DNA from: DATHRK01 sp035465395
Lineage (GTDB): Bacteria > Gemmatimonadota > Gemmatimonadetes > Longimicrobiales > RSA9
Assembly (NCBI GenBank): GCA_035465395.1
Contig: DATHRK010000032.1
Location: 1 to 64,000, forward strand
Reading direction: 5' to 3'
Length of the DNA: 64,000 nucleotides
Shown: piece by piece, positions 25,523 through 34,580 of the stretch
Layout of the letters: the number at the start of each line of letters is the position of its first letter
How positions within the stretch are numbered: position 1 is the stretch's first letter
Made by a program: the position numbers and the translations under genes
The notes under the pieces: model-generated
Database searches by the model: none
Seen by the model: the letters and a program-made list of their open reading frames with translations, nothing else
Told to the model about the DNA's origin: nothing

Positions 25523-26149
25523 CTACAGGCGCAGGCGCCTGCGGTCGATGACCTTCTTGATCTCGTGCTGTCCCGCCCAGATGCGCACGTTGGACTCGAC
25601 GTCCACGAGCGTCGCGTCGATCTGATAGAAGACGACGGCCTCTCCGCCCTCGCTGTCCTCGATCGACTGGATCTCGCCGAGCAGCATGTAGTTCGCGCCC
25701 AGCTCCTGGGCCAACTGCGCACGGGTATCGGCGCGCGCATTCTCCTGCTGGTCGTCGCGCTCGTCACGGATCTCCGCGCGCTCGCTGCCCGACGCCACCA
25801 CGCGCACGACGCCGGAGCCTATGAAGGCGCGCTCCAGGTCGTTGACGAAGGTCTCCACCGCGATGTGCTCGGAGCTTCGGTTGCGAAACGAACCGACGAT
25901 GACCGTCGGAACCTCACCGCCGTGCGCACGCGAGTACTGCTCGGCCCAGGGGTGTGCGAGGCTCTGCTCGATCAGCTCGTTCGCCACGAGCCTGGAGTCG
26001 GTGTCGTTCCACCGGCCCGACAGGTCGGTCACGGCGGTGGGCTCGATCCGCGTCACGGACTTCCGCGCGCACCCCGCCGCTGCGACCGCCAGGGCGCACA
26101 GGAGCGCCAACGGCGCGATGCGAGATGCGCCACGATGCAAGCCGCTCAT
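25523..26149 (-). CDS. lpoB: LpoB-like penicillin-binding-protein activator lipoprotein
   Basis: LpoB is an outer-membrane lipoprotein that reaches through the wall to activate the synthase PBP1b. The 208-residue product has lipobox AAGC (Cys27) and the family text: SGRWNDTDSRLVANELIEQSL, VPTVIVGSFRNRSSEHI, then AELGANYMLLGEIQSIED and FYQIDATLVDVESN. The ATG at 26149 lies behind GGAGG. In enterobacteria the partner is PBP1b; no PBP gene is in this window. It is first in the trio with the BamE-like and COG3014 lipoproteins, an arrangement also seen elsewhere. Confidence 0.85.
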   Translation of the reverse strand: MSGLHRGASRIAPLALLCALAVAAAGCARKSVTRIEPTAVTDLSGRWNDTDSRLVANELIEQSLAHPWAEQYSRAHGGEVPTVIVGSFRNRSSEHIAVETFVNDLERAFIGSGVVRVVASGSERAEIRDERDDQQENARADTRAQLAQELGANYMLLGEIQSIEDSEGGEAVVFYQIDATLVDVESNVRIWAGQHEIKKVIDRRRLRL

Positions 26150-26266
26150 GGGTCCTCCGGATTGTCGTTTGGGGGGGTCCGCTCCGTCGTACACGGGCAG
26201 CCACGGGAAAGTTTCGGGAAGTTCTCCTTTGCCCCATCCGGGAAGGAGAACCCGGTTGCCGCCGGA

Positions 26267-27364
26267 CTAGCGGCGCGTGACCAGCAGCTCGTCTCCGCTC
26301 TCGCGCGCCCGCCGGTATCCCAGCAGGTGGAAGATCTCCAGCGCGTACCAGCGCGCGATCCGCCGACTGACCGCGAACGTCGCAGTGCCCTCCGCCTGGG
26401 TACGCACGCCGGGCAGCCAGTGGACCCAGCGGTCGAGGCGGAGCCGGCGGAGGCCGGCCGACAGCCGGATCCACAGCGGGCGAATGGAGCGCACGATGAA
26501 GAAGCCGTCCTCGCCCAACCGCTGATAGAGGGGCATCAGAAGCAGCCCCTGCTCCGGCACCCGGATCGGACCCCGCACGTCCATCGCGACGATCTCGCCT
26601 TCCCCCACCGGCTGGAAGTTCAGGTACCCCGGCTTCATGCGGAAACCATCGCGCCCGGGGTCGACGGGCCGCCGGTAGCGCACTTCCAGGAAGTGCGCCG
26701 GTTGGTCCGCACCGTTCACGGAAGGGGGCTGCGGGACCATGCCCAGGCGCGCGAGCGCCCGGTGGAGCACATCCTCCAGCAGATCGACCGACGCCGGGTC
26801 GTCGTGCTGCCCCCCCTCCACCCCCACGGCCACGTCCACGCGGCCGTGCAGATAGTCGAGCAGGGTGCCGTCCAGCAGCTCTTCGAGGCCGAGCACGATC
26901 GGCAGCCCGAGCGACGTGGCGAACGACCGGTTGGCCAGCGTGTCGCCGATGAGGGTGAACGCCGGGCCGGAGCTCGACGTGGTGTGCATGTCGAGGACGA
27001 CGACCCCTCTCGGCGAGGAGTCGAGGACGCCTTCCAGGGCAGCGCGGAGCTCCTGCTGCTCGCGGTCCTCGACCGAGCGTTCGGGGCGCTCGAGCTGCAG
27101 CCAACCGCGGTTGAGATCGCGGTCCACGTACCGCTCGGCGTTCTCGAGCGCCGCGAGGTTGCCCACGAGGCCGACCAATCGCCCGAGCCGCGGCCCACCC
27201 TCGGCCGCCAGTCGCGCCGCGACGCGCTCCAGCGCGCCTACCCCGGCGGGCTCGTTGCCGTGCAGGCCGGCTATGCATAGAAGAGTGGGGCCCGGCGTCG
27301 CCGCAGCCACGTCGCAGAGGACGCGCCCCAGCCGCGGCGGCGTGGATTGAGCTGGTTCGATCAC
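26267..27364 (-). CDS. Succinylglutamate desuccinylase/aspartoacylase-family hydrolase
   Basis: The 365-residue cytoplasmic zinc hydrolase has GLHGNEPAG with ligands His35 and Glu38, the substrate-binding VDRDLNRGW, the third ligand in VLDMHTTSS (His127), and catalytic Glu183 in VGVEGG. These place it in the AstE/AspA branch of M14-like deacylases, which remove an acyl group from an amino acid. The C-terminal 130 residues form an extra strand-rich domain. The GTG start overlaps the stop of the upstream ligase gene (GTGA), so the two are translationally coupled. No arginine succinyltransferase genes are nearby, so arginine degradation is unlikely. Confidence 0.8.
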   Translation of the reverse strand: MIEPAQSTPPRLGRVLCDVAAATPGPTLLCIAGLHGNEPAGVGALERVAARLAAEGGPRLGRLVGLVGNLAALENAERYVDRDLNRGWLQLERPERSVEDREQQELRAALEGVLDSSPRGVVVLDMHTTSSSGPAFTLIGDTLANRSFATSLGLPIVLGLEELLDGTLLDYLHGRVDVAVGVEGGQHDDPASVDLLEDVLHRALARLGMVPQPPSVNGADQPAHFLEVRYRRPVDPGRDGFRMKPGYLNFQPVGEGEIVAMDVRGPIRVPEQGLLLMPLYQRLGEDGFFIVRSIRPLWIRLSAGLRRLRLDRWVHWLPGVRTQAEGTATFAVSRRIARWYALEIFHLLGYRRARESGDELLVTRR

Positions 27365-29274
27365 AGATCCAAGAGCTTTTCCTGTAGCAGCTGTGCGGCC
27401 AGCGGCATGAACGTGCGTTCGCTGACGGACCCCACGAGCTTGCCGTCCTGAACCACCGGAATATACGAAATCTGGTTCTCGCGCATCAGGCGTATCACCT
27501 CGATCGTCGAGGTGCCGGGCTCCACGGTCACCGGATCGCGCTCCATGACGTCGCGCACCGGGACGGCCGCGGGGTCGCCGTCCGCTCCCCCCGCGAGCAG
27601 TCGCAGCAGGGATCGGTAGGACACGACCCCCACGAGACGCTGGGCGTCGTCCTCCACGAGGATCTGCCGCACCTGCTTGCTTTCCATGATGAACGCAGCC
27701 AGGTCGACCAGCGCGTCTTCATGCACCGTGTAGAGGTCCGTGCTCATGTACTGCTCCACACGCAGATAGCTGCGCTTCCACCCCCCGGCCTCCTCCAGCC
27801 GGGCCGGCTCCCACTCGTGGCCCGGGCGACCCGACTCCTGCCGGGCCACCGTCGCCGCCACGAGCGCCGCCAGGCGCTCCGCCCGCCAACCTTCGCCTCG
27901 TAGCCCGGTCGCCGAGGTCACCAGCCACCTCGCGCCAGTCTGGCCCGACGCGACCCTCTCTCGTACGACGCCGAGGTAGGTATCGATGTCGGCGCCCGCG
28001 AGACCTCCTTCCTGGAGGCACTCCTCTGCCAGGGGCAGCAGTCGCTCCTGGAGCAGTTCGCGTGCCGAAACGGACGAGCCGTCGACCCAGTTGAAGCCCG
28101 CCTTGAGCCCGTAACGGGCGGCGGCGAGGAAGTTGGCCCGCGCGTCCTCGAAGTCCATGGAGTGGGCCGGGTCGCCGTACTCCCGGCCCAGGCCACGCAT
28201 GACCCCCAGCCAAAGGGCGCAGTTGGCGATCTCGTCCAGCACCGTGGGGCCCGCCGGAAGCGCGCGACACTCGATCCGCAGGTGCGGCGTGTTCCCCGAC
28301 ACGCCATAGCATGGCCGGTTCCAGCGGTACACCGTCCCGTTGAACAGCTGGAGGGCACGCAGGCGTGGCATCTCGCCCCGGTCGAGCGTCTCGAACGGAT
28401 CGTTGTCGTGGTCGCCCGCCATGATGACGCGGAAGCGCGCCAGGTCCTCCCTGTAGATCTCCAGCAGGCTCTCACGCGCCCAGGAGTTCCCGAAATCCAC
28501 GCGGCCGCTGACCTCGCGCACGTTCGGCGTCGGCGCCCGCGTGTCCAACGACTGCTGAAAGAGCGCGATCCGGGTCTCCGCCCAGAGGCGCTTGCCGAAC
28601 AGGAACGGAGAGTTCACGCACGCTGCGAGGACGGGCGCGATGGCCACCTGCGCGATGTTGTACATACGCGCGGCGTCGTCGGCGCCCACCTGCAGGTGCA
28701 TCTGAAAGCTCGTGTTGGCCGCCTCCAGCATCACCGAATCGTGCTCGAGTCGGAGCTCGTCGACGCCCTCCAGGCGGAGCGAGACCTTGCCCCCGGCCAT
28801 CGCCATGAACGCCTCGTTCAGCTCCCGATACCGATCTTTCGGCGTCATGTTGGAGAGGGAGAGGTCGGACTTGACGAGCGTGGGCAGGATGCCCGTCAGG
28901 ACGACCCGGCCGCCGAGCTCCCGGGCCGCCTCGTCTGCCCGTCGCACCCCGGCTTCGAGGAGCGAGCGCATGCGTGACAGCACGTCGCCCTCGACGACCA
29001 GGGGCGGGAGGTTGAGCTCGAGGTTGAAGCGGCCGATCTCGGTCGTGTAATCGCCACCGTCGAGTCGGTCGAGGATCTCCGGGCTGAGCGGCGCGGGACG
29101 CCAGCCGTCGTCGACGAGAAACATCTCCTGCTCTGCGCCGAAGCGGACGACGCCCTCCTCGATGAGCCCATCCTCGACGATGCGCTTGAGGGCCTGCAGA
29201 TCCCGCAGCACCGCTCGCGTGAACGAGCGCATCGCGTCGGGACTGGCGCCGGTGGTGACTTCCTGCATACCCAT
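27361..29274 (-). CDS. Glutamate-cysteine-ligase-like (GCS2) enzyme with two CBS domains
   Basis: The 637-residue protein has a GCS2-family carboxylate-amine ligase at residues 1-500: FGAEQEMFLVD, TTEIGRFNLELNLPP, then VMLEAANTSFQMHLQV and FFNG-type RALQLFNGTVYRWNRP. A pair of CBS domains follows at about 508-560 (MSTDLYTVHEDALVDLA) and 573-625 (VMERDPVTVEPGTSTIEV). CBS pairs bind adenosyl nucleotides, so ligase activity is probably tuned by AMP, ATP or SAM. The product could be a gamma-glutamyl conjugate; whether cysteine is the acceptor is not known. It is coupled to the aspartoacylase-family gene. Confidence 0.82.
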   Translation of the reverse strand: MGMQEVTTGASPDAMRSFTRAVLRDLQALKRIVEDGLIEEGVVRFGAEQEMFLVDDGWRPAPLSPEILDRLDGGDYTTEIGRFNLELNLPPLVVEGDVLSRMRSLLEAGVRRADEAARELGGRVVLTGILPTLVKSDLSLSNMTPKDRYRELNEAFMAMAGGKVSLRLEGVDELRLEHDSVMLEAANTSFQMHLQVGADDAARMYNIAQVAIAPVLAACVNSPFLFGKRLWAETRIALFQQSLDTRAPTPNVREVSGRVDFGNSWARESLLEIYREDLARFRVIMAGDHDNDPFETLDRGEMPRLRALQLFNGTVYRWNRPCYGVSGNTPHLRIECRALPAGPTVLDEIANCALWLGVMRGLGREYGDPAHSMDFEDARANFLAAARYGLKAGFNWVDGSSVSARELLQERLLPLAEECLQEGGLAGADIDTYLGVVRERVASGQTGARWLVTSATGLRGEGWRAERLAALVAATVARQESGRPGHEWEPARLEEAGGWKRSYLRVEQYMSTDLYTVHEDALVDLAAFIMESKQVRQILVEDDAQRLVGVVSYRSLLRLLAGGADGDPAAVPVRDVMERDPVTVEPGTSTIEVIRLMRENQISYIPVVQDGKLVGSVSERTFMPLAAQLLQEKLLDL

Positions 29275-29400
29275 CGGTCCCGCCGCTTACGGGGAACGGG
29301 TCGCCGGCCGCCCCGCCGGCACGCCCCGCCAGAATGGGCCGCGGTGAGCGGCGCTGCAACCATGTGTCCCGCGGCGCGAGCGCCCGCGCGAGGCGCTGGT

Positions 29401-29429
29401 TTGGCCCGGGATCGTGCCTCGGATATGTT
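29401..29429 (+). promoter_or_regulatory. Candidate promoter for ruvB and the long operon
   Basis: TTGGCC at 29401-29406 and TATGTT at 29424-29429 are 17 bases apart, each matching four of six sigma-70 positions. The -10 is identical to that before yebC. The predicted transcript would start about 31 bases before the ruvB ATG. This is the only good candidate upstream of the 13-kb plus-strand operon. Confidence 0.45.
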
Positions 29430-29466
29430 GCTGCTGCCATCGACCCCGAGTCCCAGCTGCCCGACG

Positions 29467-30501
29467 ATGACCACCGAGATCACCACCCCCGCGCCCCTCG
29501 AGGAAGACGAGTCGGTCGAGCCGACGCTGCGTCCGCAGCGGCTCGCCGAATTCATCGGCCAGAGGCCGGTGAAGGACGCGCTCGGCATCGCCATCGAAGC
29601 CGCGCTGAACCGGCGCGAGGCGCTGGACCACACCCTCCTGCACGGCCCACCGGGCCTGGGCAAGACCACCCTGGCGATGCTGATGGCGCGGGAGCTGGGG
29701 GTCAACGTGAAGATGACGTCGGGACCGGTGCTCGAGAAGCCGGGAGACCTGGTCGGCCTCCTGACCAACCTCCGGGAGCGCGACATCCTCTTCATCGACG
29801 AGGTACACCGGCTGCGGCCCGTCATCGAGGAGTTCCTCTACCCGGCGATGGAGGACTACCGGATCGACATACGGCTGTCCGACGGCCCGAAGGCGCAGAC
29901 CGTGAGCATGCCGGTGGAGCGCTTCAGCCTCGTCGGCGCCACGACCCGCTTCGGTCTCCTCACTCCGCCGATGCGGGCGCGCTTCGGCATCGTCCAGCGG
30001 CTGGACTACTACCCGCCCGAGGACCTGCGGGTGATCGTCGAGCGGAGCGCGGAGATCCTCGGCACGCCGTGCGACACCGAGGGGGCCATGGAGATCGCCA
30101 AACGGGCGCGGGGGACGCCGCGCGTGGCGAATCGCCTCCTGCGGAGGGTGCGAGACTTCGCCCAGGTCCGTGCAGAGGGCGTGATCACGGCAGCCGTGGC
30201 CGACGAGGCCCTGACGCTGCTGGACGTCGACCAGTACGGCCTCGACGGCATGGATGCGCGCATCCTGAAGACCATCATCGAAAGCTTCGACGGGGGACCC
30301 GTCGGGCTCAATACGCTCGCCGTGGCCGTCGGGGAGGATGCGGGGACGCTCGAGGAGGTCTACGAGCCGTTCCTGATCCAGACGGGGTACCTGATGCGGA
30401 CCCCCCGGGGGCGGGTGACGACCAAGCGAGCGCTGGATCGGTTCGGGTACGAGCTTCCGCCCGATGCGGCCCACCCCCAGGCCACCCTCTTCGACCGTTA
30501 G
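29467..30501 (+). CDS. ruvB: Holliday junction helicase RuvB
   Basis: RuvB is the AAA+ motor of the RuvABC resolvasome. The 344-residue protein has Walker A GPPGLGKTT, Walker B LFIDEVH, the sensor region LVGATTRFG with the RuvB-specific LLTPPMRARFG, the arginine finger and a C-terminal winged helix (YEPFLIQTGYLMRTPRGRV). I use the ATG at 29467, which gives the standard length; an upstream ATG at 29344 would place the candidate promoter inside the gene. It heads the plus-strand operon, and queA starts at or just after its end. Confidence 0.95.
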   Translation: MTTEITTPAPLEEDESVEPTLRPQRLAEFIGQRPVKDALGIAIEAALNRREALDHTLLHGPPGLGKTTLAMLMARELGVNVKMTSGPVLEKPGDLVGLLTNLRERDILFIDEVHRLRPVIEEFLYPAMEDYRIDIRLSDGPKAQTVSMPVERFSLVGATTRFGLLTPPMRARFGIVQRLDYYPPEDLRVIVERSAEILGTPCDTEGAMEIAKRARGTPRVANRLLRRVRDFAQVRAEGVITAAVADEALTLLDVDQYGLDGMDARILKTIIESFDGGPVGLNTLAVAVGEDAGTLEEVYEPFLIQTGYLMRTPRGRVTTKRALDRFGYELPPDAAHPQATLFDR

Positions 30502-30505
30502 CGGG

Positions 30506-31561
30506 TTGGCGCGTCCCCTTCCGACCGCCGCCTACGACTACGAGCTGCCGGCGGGCCGCGTCGCGCGCTACCCGGCCGAGCGAAGGGACGGCAGCCGCCT
30601 GCTCACCCTGGATCGGCGCTCGGGCGCGATCCGGCACAGACGCTTCGCCGAGCTGGCCGAGCTGACCCGCCCGGGCGACGCCGTGATCCTCAACGAGACG
30701 CGCGTCCGCGCGGCGCGCCTGGTCGGCCGGAAGCCGACCGGCGCGCCCGGAGAGGTGCTCCTGCTGCGGCCCGCCTCGCCGGCGGACGGCGAAGACGCCC
30801 AAACCTGGGTGGCGCTGGTCCGTCCGGGCGGCAAGCTCAAGCCGGGCCGCACGCTCGAGGTCGCCGAAGACCTCGCCGTGGAGATCCTGGACGGGACGGG
30901 CGACGGCGGCCGGCTCGTCCGGCTGCGCTCTGACCTGCCGATCCGCGACGCGCTGGCACGGTACGGCCGCGTGCCGCTGCCCCCCTACCTGGAGCGCGAG
31001 GACGAGGCCGCGGATCGGGATCGCTACCAGACGGTCTACGCCGCGCACACCGGCTCCGTCGCCGCGCCCACCGCGGGTCTGCACTTCACCGAGGAGCTGC
31101 TCGCGCGCATCGAGGACCGTGGCGCGCGGCTGGGGCGACTCACGCTGCACGTGGGCGTCGGCACCTTCCGGCCGGTCGACGAGGAGGATCCGGCGAGCCA
31201 TTCGATGCACGCCGAGTGGTACGACCTGCCAGAGACCACGGCCGCGCTGGTCGTGGAGACGCGTGCCGCTGGCGGGGCGGTGTGGGCGGTCGGCACGACG
31301 ACCGTGCGCGCGCTGGAATCAGCGGCCGGCGCGGGCACGGCCCCGCGGCCGGGCTCGGGCTGGACCGACCTGTTCATCCGCCCCGGGTACGCCTTCCGTG
31401 CGGTCGACCGGCTGGTCACCAACTTCCACCTGCCCCGCTCGACGCTGCTCATGCTGGTGGCGGCGTTCGGCGGCCACGAGCCGGTGATGAAGGCCTACCG
31501 CGAGGCCGTGGAGACCGGCTACCGCTTCTATTCCTACGGCGACGCCATGGCGCTGCTGTGA
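30506..31561 (+). CDS. queA: S-adenosylmethionine:tRNA ribosyltransferase-isomerase QueA
   Basis: QueA transfers and isomerises the ribose of SAM onto preQ1-tRNA to give epoxyqueuosine. The 351-residue product opens DYELPAGRVARYPAERRDGSRLL and contains VILNETRVRAARL, VAAPTAGLHFTEELL, LHVGVGTFRPV and TNFHLPRSTLLMLVAAF, all family signatures. The TTG at 30506 starts four bases after the ruvB stop but lacks a clear ribosome-binding site; an ATG at 30464 inside ruvB is the alternative and would add 14 unusual residues. Its stop overlaps the tgt start. Confidence 0.92.
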   Translation: MARPLPTAAYDYELPAGRVARYPAERRDGSRLLTLDRRSGAIRHRRFAELAELTRPGDAVILNETRVRAARLVGRKPTGAPGEVLLLRPASPADGEDAQTWVALVRPGGKLKPGRTLEVAEDLAVEILDGTGDGGRLVRLRSDLPIRDALARYGRVPLPPYLEREDEAADRDRYQTVYAAHTGSVAAPTAGLHFTEELLARIEDRGARLGRLTLHVGVGTFRPVDEEDPASHSMHAEWYDLPETTAALVVETRAAGGAVWAVGTTTVRALESAAGAGTAPRPGSGWTDLFIRPGYAFRAVDRLVTNFHLPRSTLLMLVAAFGGHEPVMKAYREAVETGYRFYSYGDAMALL

Positions 31562-32724
31562 GCGCCTCTTTCGAGATCGTAGCGACCGACGCGGGCGCCC
31601 GGGCGGGCACCCTGCGGCTCGCGCGCGGCGACATCCCGACGCCCGCCTTCATGCCGGTCGGGACGCAGGCCACCGTCAAGGCGCTCACGCCGGAGGAGGT
31701 CGCCGACCTGGGCGCGCGCGTCGTGCTGGCGAACACGTATCACCTCTACCTGCGCCCCGGACACGAGGTGATCCGCGACCTGGGCGGCCTGCACGCCTTC
31801 ATGGGCTGGGACGGTCCCATCCTCACCGATTCCGGCGGCTTCCAGGTATTCAGCCTCGCAGCGCTCGCCGACATCGGCGAGGAAGGAGTCACGTTCCGCA
31901 GTCACATCGACGGTTCGAGTCACCGATTCACCCCGGAAACGGTGATCGACGTGCAGCGGGCGCTCGGTGCCGACGTCATCATGGCTTTCGACGAGTGCCC
32001 TCCCGGCCGCGTCGATCGGGTGACAGCGCGCACCGCGGTGGAGCGGACCATGGCGTGGCTGGAGCGTTGCGCCGAGCGATTCGACAGCACCGATGGCCAG
32101 GGTCCGAACCCGCACCAGGTGCTGCTCCCCATCGTGCAGGGCGCGTCCTTTCCGGATCTGCGCCGGGAGGCGGCGTCGCGCATCGCCCAGATGCGTCCGT
32201 GGAGCGGCGTGGCGGTCGGCGGGCTCTCCGTCGGCGAGCCCAAATCGGTCATGTGGGAGGTCCTGGAGGCGCTGGAGCCGGTCCTGCCCGAGCGCGCCCC
32301 GCGCTACCTGATGGGCGTCGGCTATCCCGACGACATGCTGGAGGCGATCTCCCGCGGCATGGACATGTTCGATTGCGTCGCGCCCACCCGGAACGGGCGA
32401 CGGGGGACCGCGTGGGTGGAGCGAGAGGGCCAGATCAACCTGCGCGCCGCGCGTTACCGTGCCGACGGCGGCCCCCTCGATCCCGACTGCGACTGCTACA
32501 CGTGCCGCGGCTATTCGCGCGCCTACCTCCGCCACCTCATCGTCGCGGGCGAGTGGCTCGGGCAGCGACTCGTATCGATCCACAATCTCCGGCTGCTGGT
32601 GCACCTCGCCGAGCGGGCGCGACGGAGCGTGGAGTCGCAGGATTTCGCGCGCTGGAGCCGCGACTGGATCGACCGGTTCAGGGCGAGCGCCCCGGCTGGC
32701 CAGGACGCGTCCGGCGGCCCATGA
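31558..32724 (+). CDS. tgt: Queuine tRNA-guanine transglycosylase Tgt
   Basis: Tgt exchanges guanine 34 of certain tRNAs for preQ1, the step before QueA. The 388-residue enzyme has PTPAFMPVGTQATVKAL, the active-site ILTDSGGFQVFSL, VVQGASFP-type IVQGASF, MGVGYPDDMLEAI, the nucleophile region MFDCVAPTRNGRRG and the zinc site CDCYTC with a later His. The GTG start at 31558 overlaps the queA stop as GTGA, so the two queuosine enzymes are coupled. Together with yajC this is the widespread queA-tgt-yajC arrangement. Confidence 0.95.
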   Translation: MSASFEIVATDAGARAGTLRLARGDIPTPAFMPVGTQATVKALTPEEVADLGARVVLANTYHLYLRPGHEVIRDLGGLHAFMGWDGPILTDSGGFQVFSLAALADIGEEGVTFRSHIDGSSHRFTPETVIDVQRALGADVIMAFDECPPGRVDRVTARTAVERTMAWLERCAERFDSTDGQGPNPHQVLLPIVQGASFPDLRREAASRIAQMRPWSGVAVGGLSVGEPKSVMWEVLEALEPVLPERAPRYLMGVGYPDDMLEAISRGMDMFDCVAPTRNGRRGTAWVEREGQINLRAARYRADGGPLDPDCDCYTCRGYSRAYLRHLIVAGEWLGQRLVSIHNLRLLVHLAERARRSVESQDFARWSRDWIDRFRASAPAGQDASGGP

Positions 32725-32792
32725 TCGACGGCGCCGCTCCGGGGTAGCGGTTCCGGAACGAGGCGAACGACCGACAGATCGAGGAAATACGC

Positions 32793-33128
32793 GTGCACCC
32801 GAGTCTTCTCGCGGCAGTACAGGAGGGCGGCGCCGGCGGCGGCGGTGGCGCCCGGTTCTCGGTTCTCCTGATCCAGCTCGCCCTCTTCGTGGCGATCTTC
32901 TACTTCATCCTGATCCGCCCGAACCGCGTGGCTCAGAAGCGCCATCAGGAGATGCAGACCGCGCTCGCGAAGGGCGACGATGTGATCACCGACGGCGGCA
33001 TCGTGGGGACCATCATCCACGTGGCCGAGAACCGGCTGACCATCAAGACCGCCGAGAACACGCGCCTGGTCGTCGTGCGGTCCAAGGTCGCGAGGAAGCT
33101 CGACGACGAGGCCCCGGGAGAGGCGTGA
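32793..33128 (+). CDS. yajC: Preprotein translocase accessory subunit YajC
   Basis: YajC joins SecDF at the Sec translocon and has one membrane helix. The 111-residue product has a glycine-rich N-terminus, a membrane segment at about 23-42 (LLIQLALFVAIFYFILIRPN), and the cytoplasmic GDDVITDGGIVGTIIHV characteristic of YajC. The GTG start at 32793 follows GAGGAAA. secD and secF are not in the window; the gene sits 68 bases after tgt and 7 bases before def. Confidence 0.93.
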   Translation: MHPSLLAAVQEGGAGGGGGARFSVLLIQLALFVAIFYFILIRPNRVAQKRHQEMQTALAKGDDVITDGGIVGTIIHVAENRLTIKTAENTRLVVVRSKVARKLDDEAPGEA

Positions 33129-33135
33129 CGCCGTC

Positions 33136-33645
33136 GTGATCCGCGAGATACGGCTGCTCGGAGACCCCGTCCTGCGGACGGTCGCCGATCCGGTGGAGGA
33201 CGTCGATGACGACGTGCGTTCCCTGGTCGGCGACCTGATGGACACGATGTACGAAGCCGACGGCGTCGGCCTCGCCGCGCCCCAGGTCGGGATCGCCCTT
33301 CGGGTCATCGTCGTGGACACGCGCGAGGAGGGCGGCGAGGGGCCGCTCGCACTCGTGAACCCGCGCATCGTCGAATCGTCGTCCGGGACCGAGAAGGCCG
33401 AGGAGGGCTGTCTCAGCATTCCCGGCATCGCCGACATCGTCGAGCGGTCGTGCGCCGTCGTCGTGGAAGCGCTCGACCCGGACGGGCAGCCGCTGCGCGT
33501 CGAGGCGGAGGGGCTGCGCGCGCGCGCCTTGCAGCACGAAGTCGATCACCTCGACGGGGTGCTCTTCCTCGACCGCCTCAGCGCGCTCAAGCGACGCATG
33601 GCGCTTCAGAAGTGGCGCAAGCTCCAGGAAGGGGACGACGCGTGA
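33136..33645 (+). CDS. def: Peptide deformylase
   Basis: Def removes the formyl group from nascent proteins. The 169-residue enzyme carries the three diagnostic motifs: GVGLAAPQ (43-50), EGCLS (90-94, the metal-binding Cys) and HEVDH (134-138). It opens IREIRLLGDPVLR in family style from the GTG at 33136. Its stop overlaps the fmt start (GTGA), joining the formylation and deformylation genes in the usual def-fmt pair. Confidence 0.96.
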   Translation: MIREIRLLGDPVLRTVADPVEDVDDDVRSLVGDLMDTMYEADGVGLAAPQVGIALRVIVVDTREEGGEGPLALVNPRIVESSSGTEKAEEGCLSIPGIADIVERSCAVVVEALDPDGQPLRVEAEGLRARALQHEVDHLDGVLFLDRLSALKRRMALQKWRKLQEGDDA

Positions 33646-34580
33646 GGGTGCTCTTCTGGGGCACGCCCGCGTTCGCGGCTCCCGCGCTGCGGGCCCTGCT
33701 GGGGGAGGGATTCGACGTGGTCGGGGTCGTGACCCGTCCCGACCGGCCCGCGGGCCGGGGCCGGCGCATCACGCCCCCGCCGATCAAGGTCATGGCCGAG
33801 GACGAGGCCCTGCTCGTGCTGCAGCCGGAGAAGGCCGGCGATCCCGAATTCCTGGCGCAGGCCCGCGCCCTGCAGCCCGACGTTGGTGTCGTGACGGCCT
33901 ACGGCCGATTCCTGCCGCGCGCGGCGCTGGATCTGCCGACGCACGGCACCGTGAACGTGCACCCTTCGCTGCTGCCGGAGCTGCGCGGCGCCGCGCCCGT
34001 CCAATGGGCCCTGATCCGGGGCATGGAGCGCACGGGCGTGTCGGTGATCCGGCTCGTGGAGGAAATGGACGCCGGGCCGATCCTGCGGCAGGTGGAGGAG
34101 CCGATCCTGCCGGGCGAGTCCGCGGCCGAGCTGTCCATGCGCTTGGCGGAGCTCGGGGCCGAGGCGCTGATCGAGGCGCTGACCCTCCTCGACGCGGGAC
34201 AGCTGGAGGAGCGCGAGCAGGACCACGAAGCGGCCACGCTGGCGCCCGCCATCGGCGTCGAGGACGCGCGCATCGATTGGACGCGCACGCCGACCGAGAA
34301 CGCCGGCTGGATCCGCGGGACCGACAGCGTGCCGGGCGCGTGGACGCTGTTCGGCGGGTCGAGACTCAAGGTCTTCCGCCCCGAGGTCGACCCGTCCGCC
34401 CCCACCGGCGAGCCCGGCAGGGTGCTCGACGTCGAGCCCGACGGGCGTGGCGTGCTCGTGGCGTCGGGCGACGGTGGTCTCTGGATCGGCGAGGTGCAGC
34501 CCGAAGGCAGGCGGCGGATGGCGACCGGCGCCTGGCTCCGCGGCAGCGGCCTCGCACCCGGCCAGCTGCTCGGCGAATGA
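33642..34580 (+). CDS. fmt: Methionyl-tRNA formyltransferase
   Basis: Fmt formylates initiator Met-tRNA using 10-formyltetrahydrofolate. The 312-residue protein starts RVLFWGTPAFAAPALRALL and contains TRPDRPAGRGR, the catalytic NVHPSLLPELRGAAPVQWAL with the Asn/His pair, and GVSVIRLVEEMDAGPIL with the partner Asp. The C-terminal OB-like tRNA-binding domain follows. The GTG start overlaps the def stop, and its stop overlaps the next ATG. Confidence 0.95.
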   Translation: MRVLFWGTPAFAAPALRALLGEGFDVVGVVTRPDRPAGRGRRITPPPIKVMAEDEALLVLQPEKAGDPEFLAQARALQPDVGVVTAYGRFLPRAALDLPTHGTVNVHPSLLPELRGAAPVQWALIRGMERTGVSVIRLVEEMDAGPILRQVEEPILPGESAAELSMRLAELGAEALIEALTLLDAGQLEEREQDHEAATLAPAIGVEDARIDWTRTPTENAGWIRGTDSVPGAWTLFGGSRLKVFRPEVDPSAPTGEPGRVLDVEPDGRGVLVASGDGGLWIGEVQPEGRRRMATGAWLRGSGLAPGQLLGE

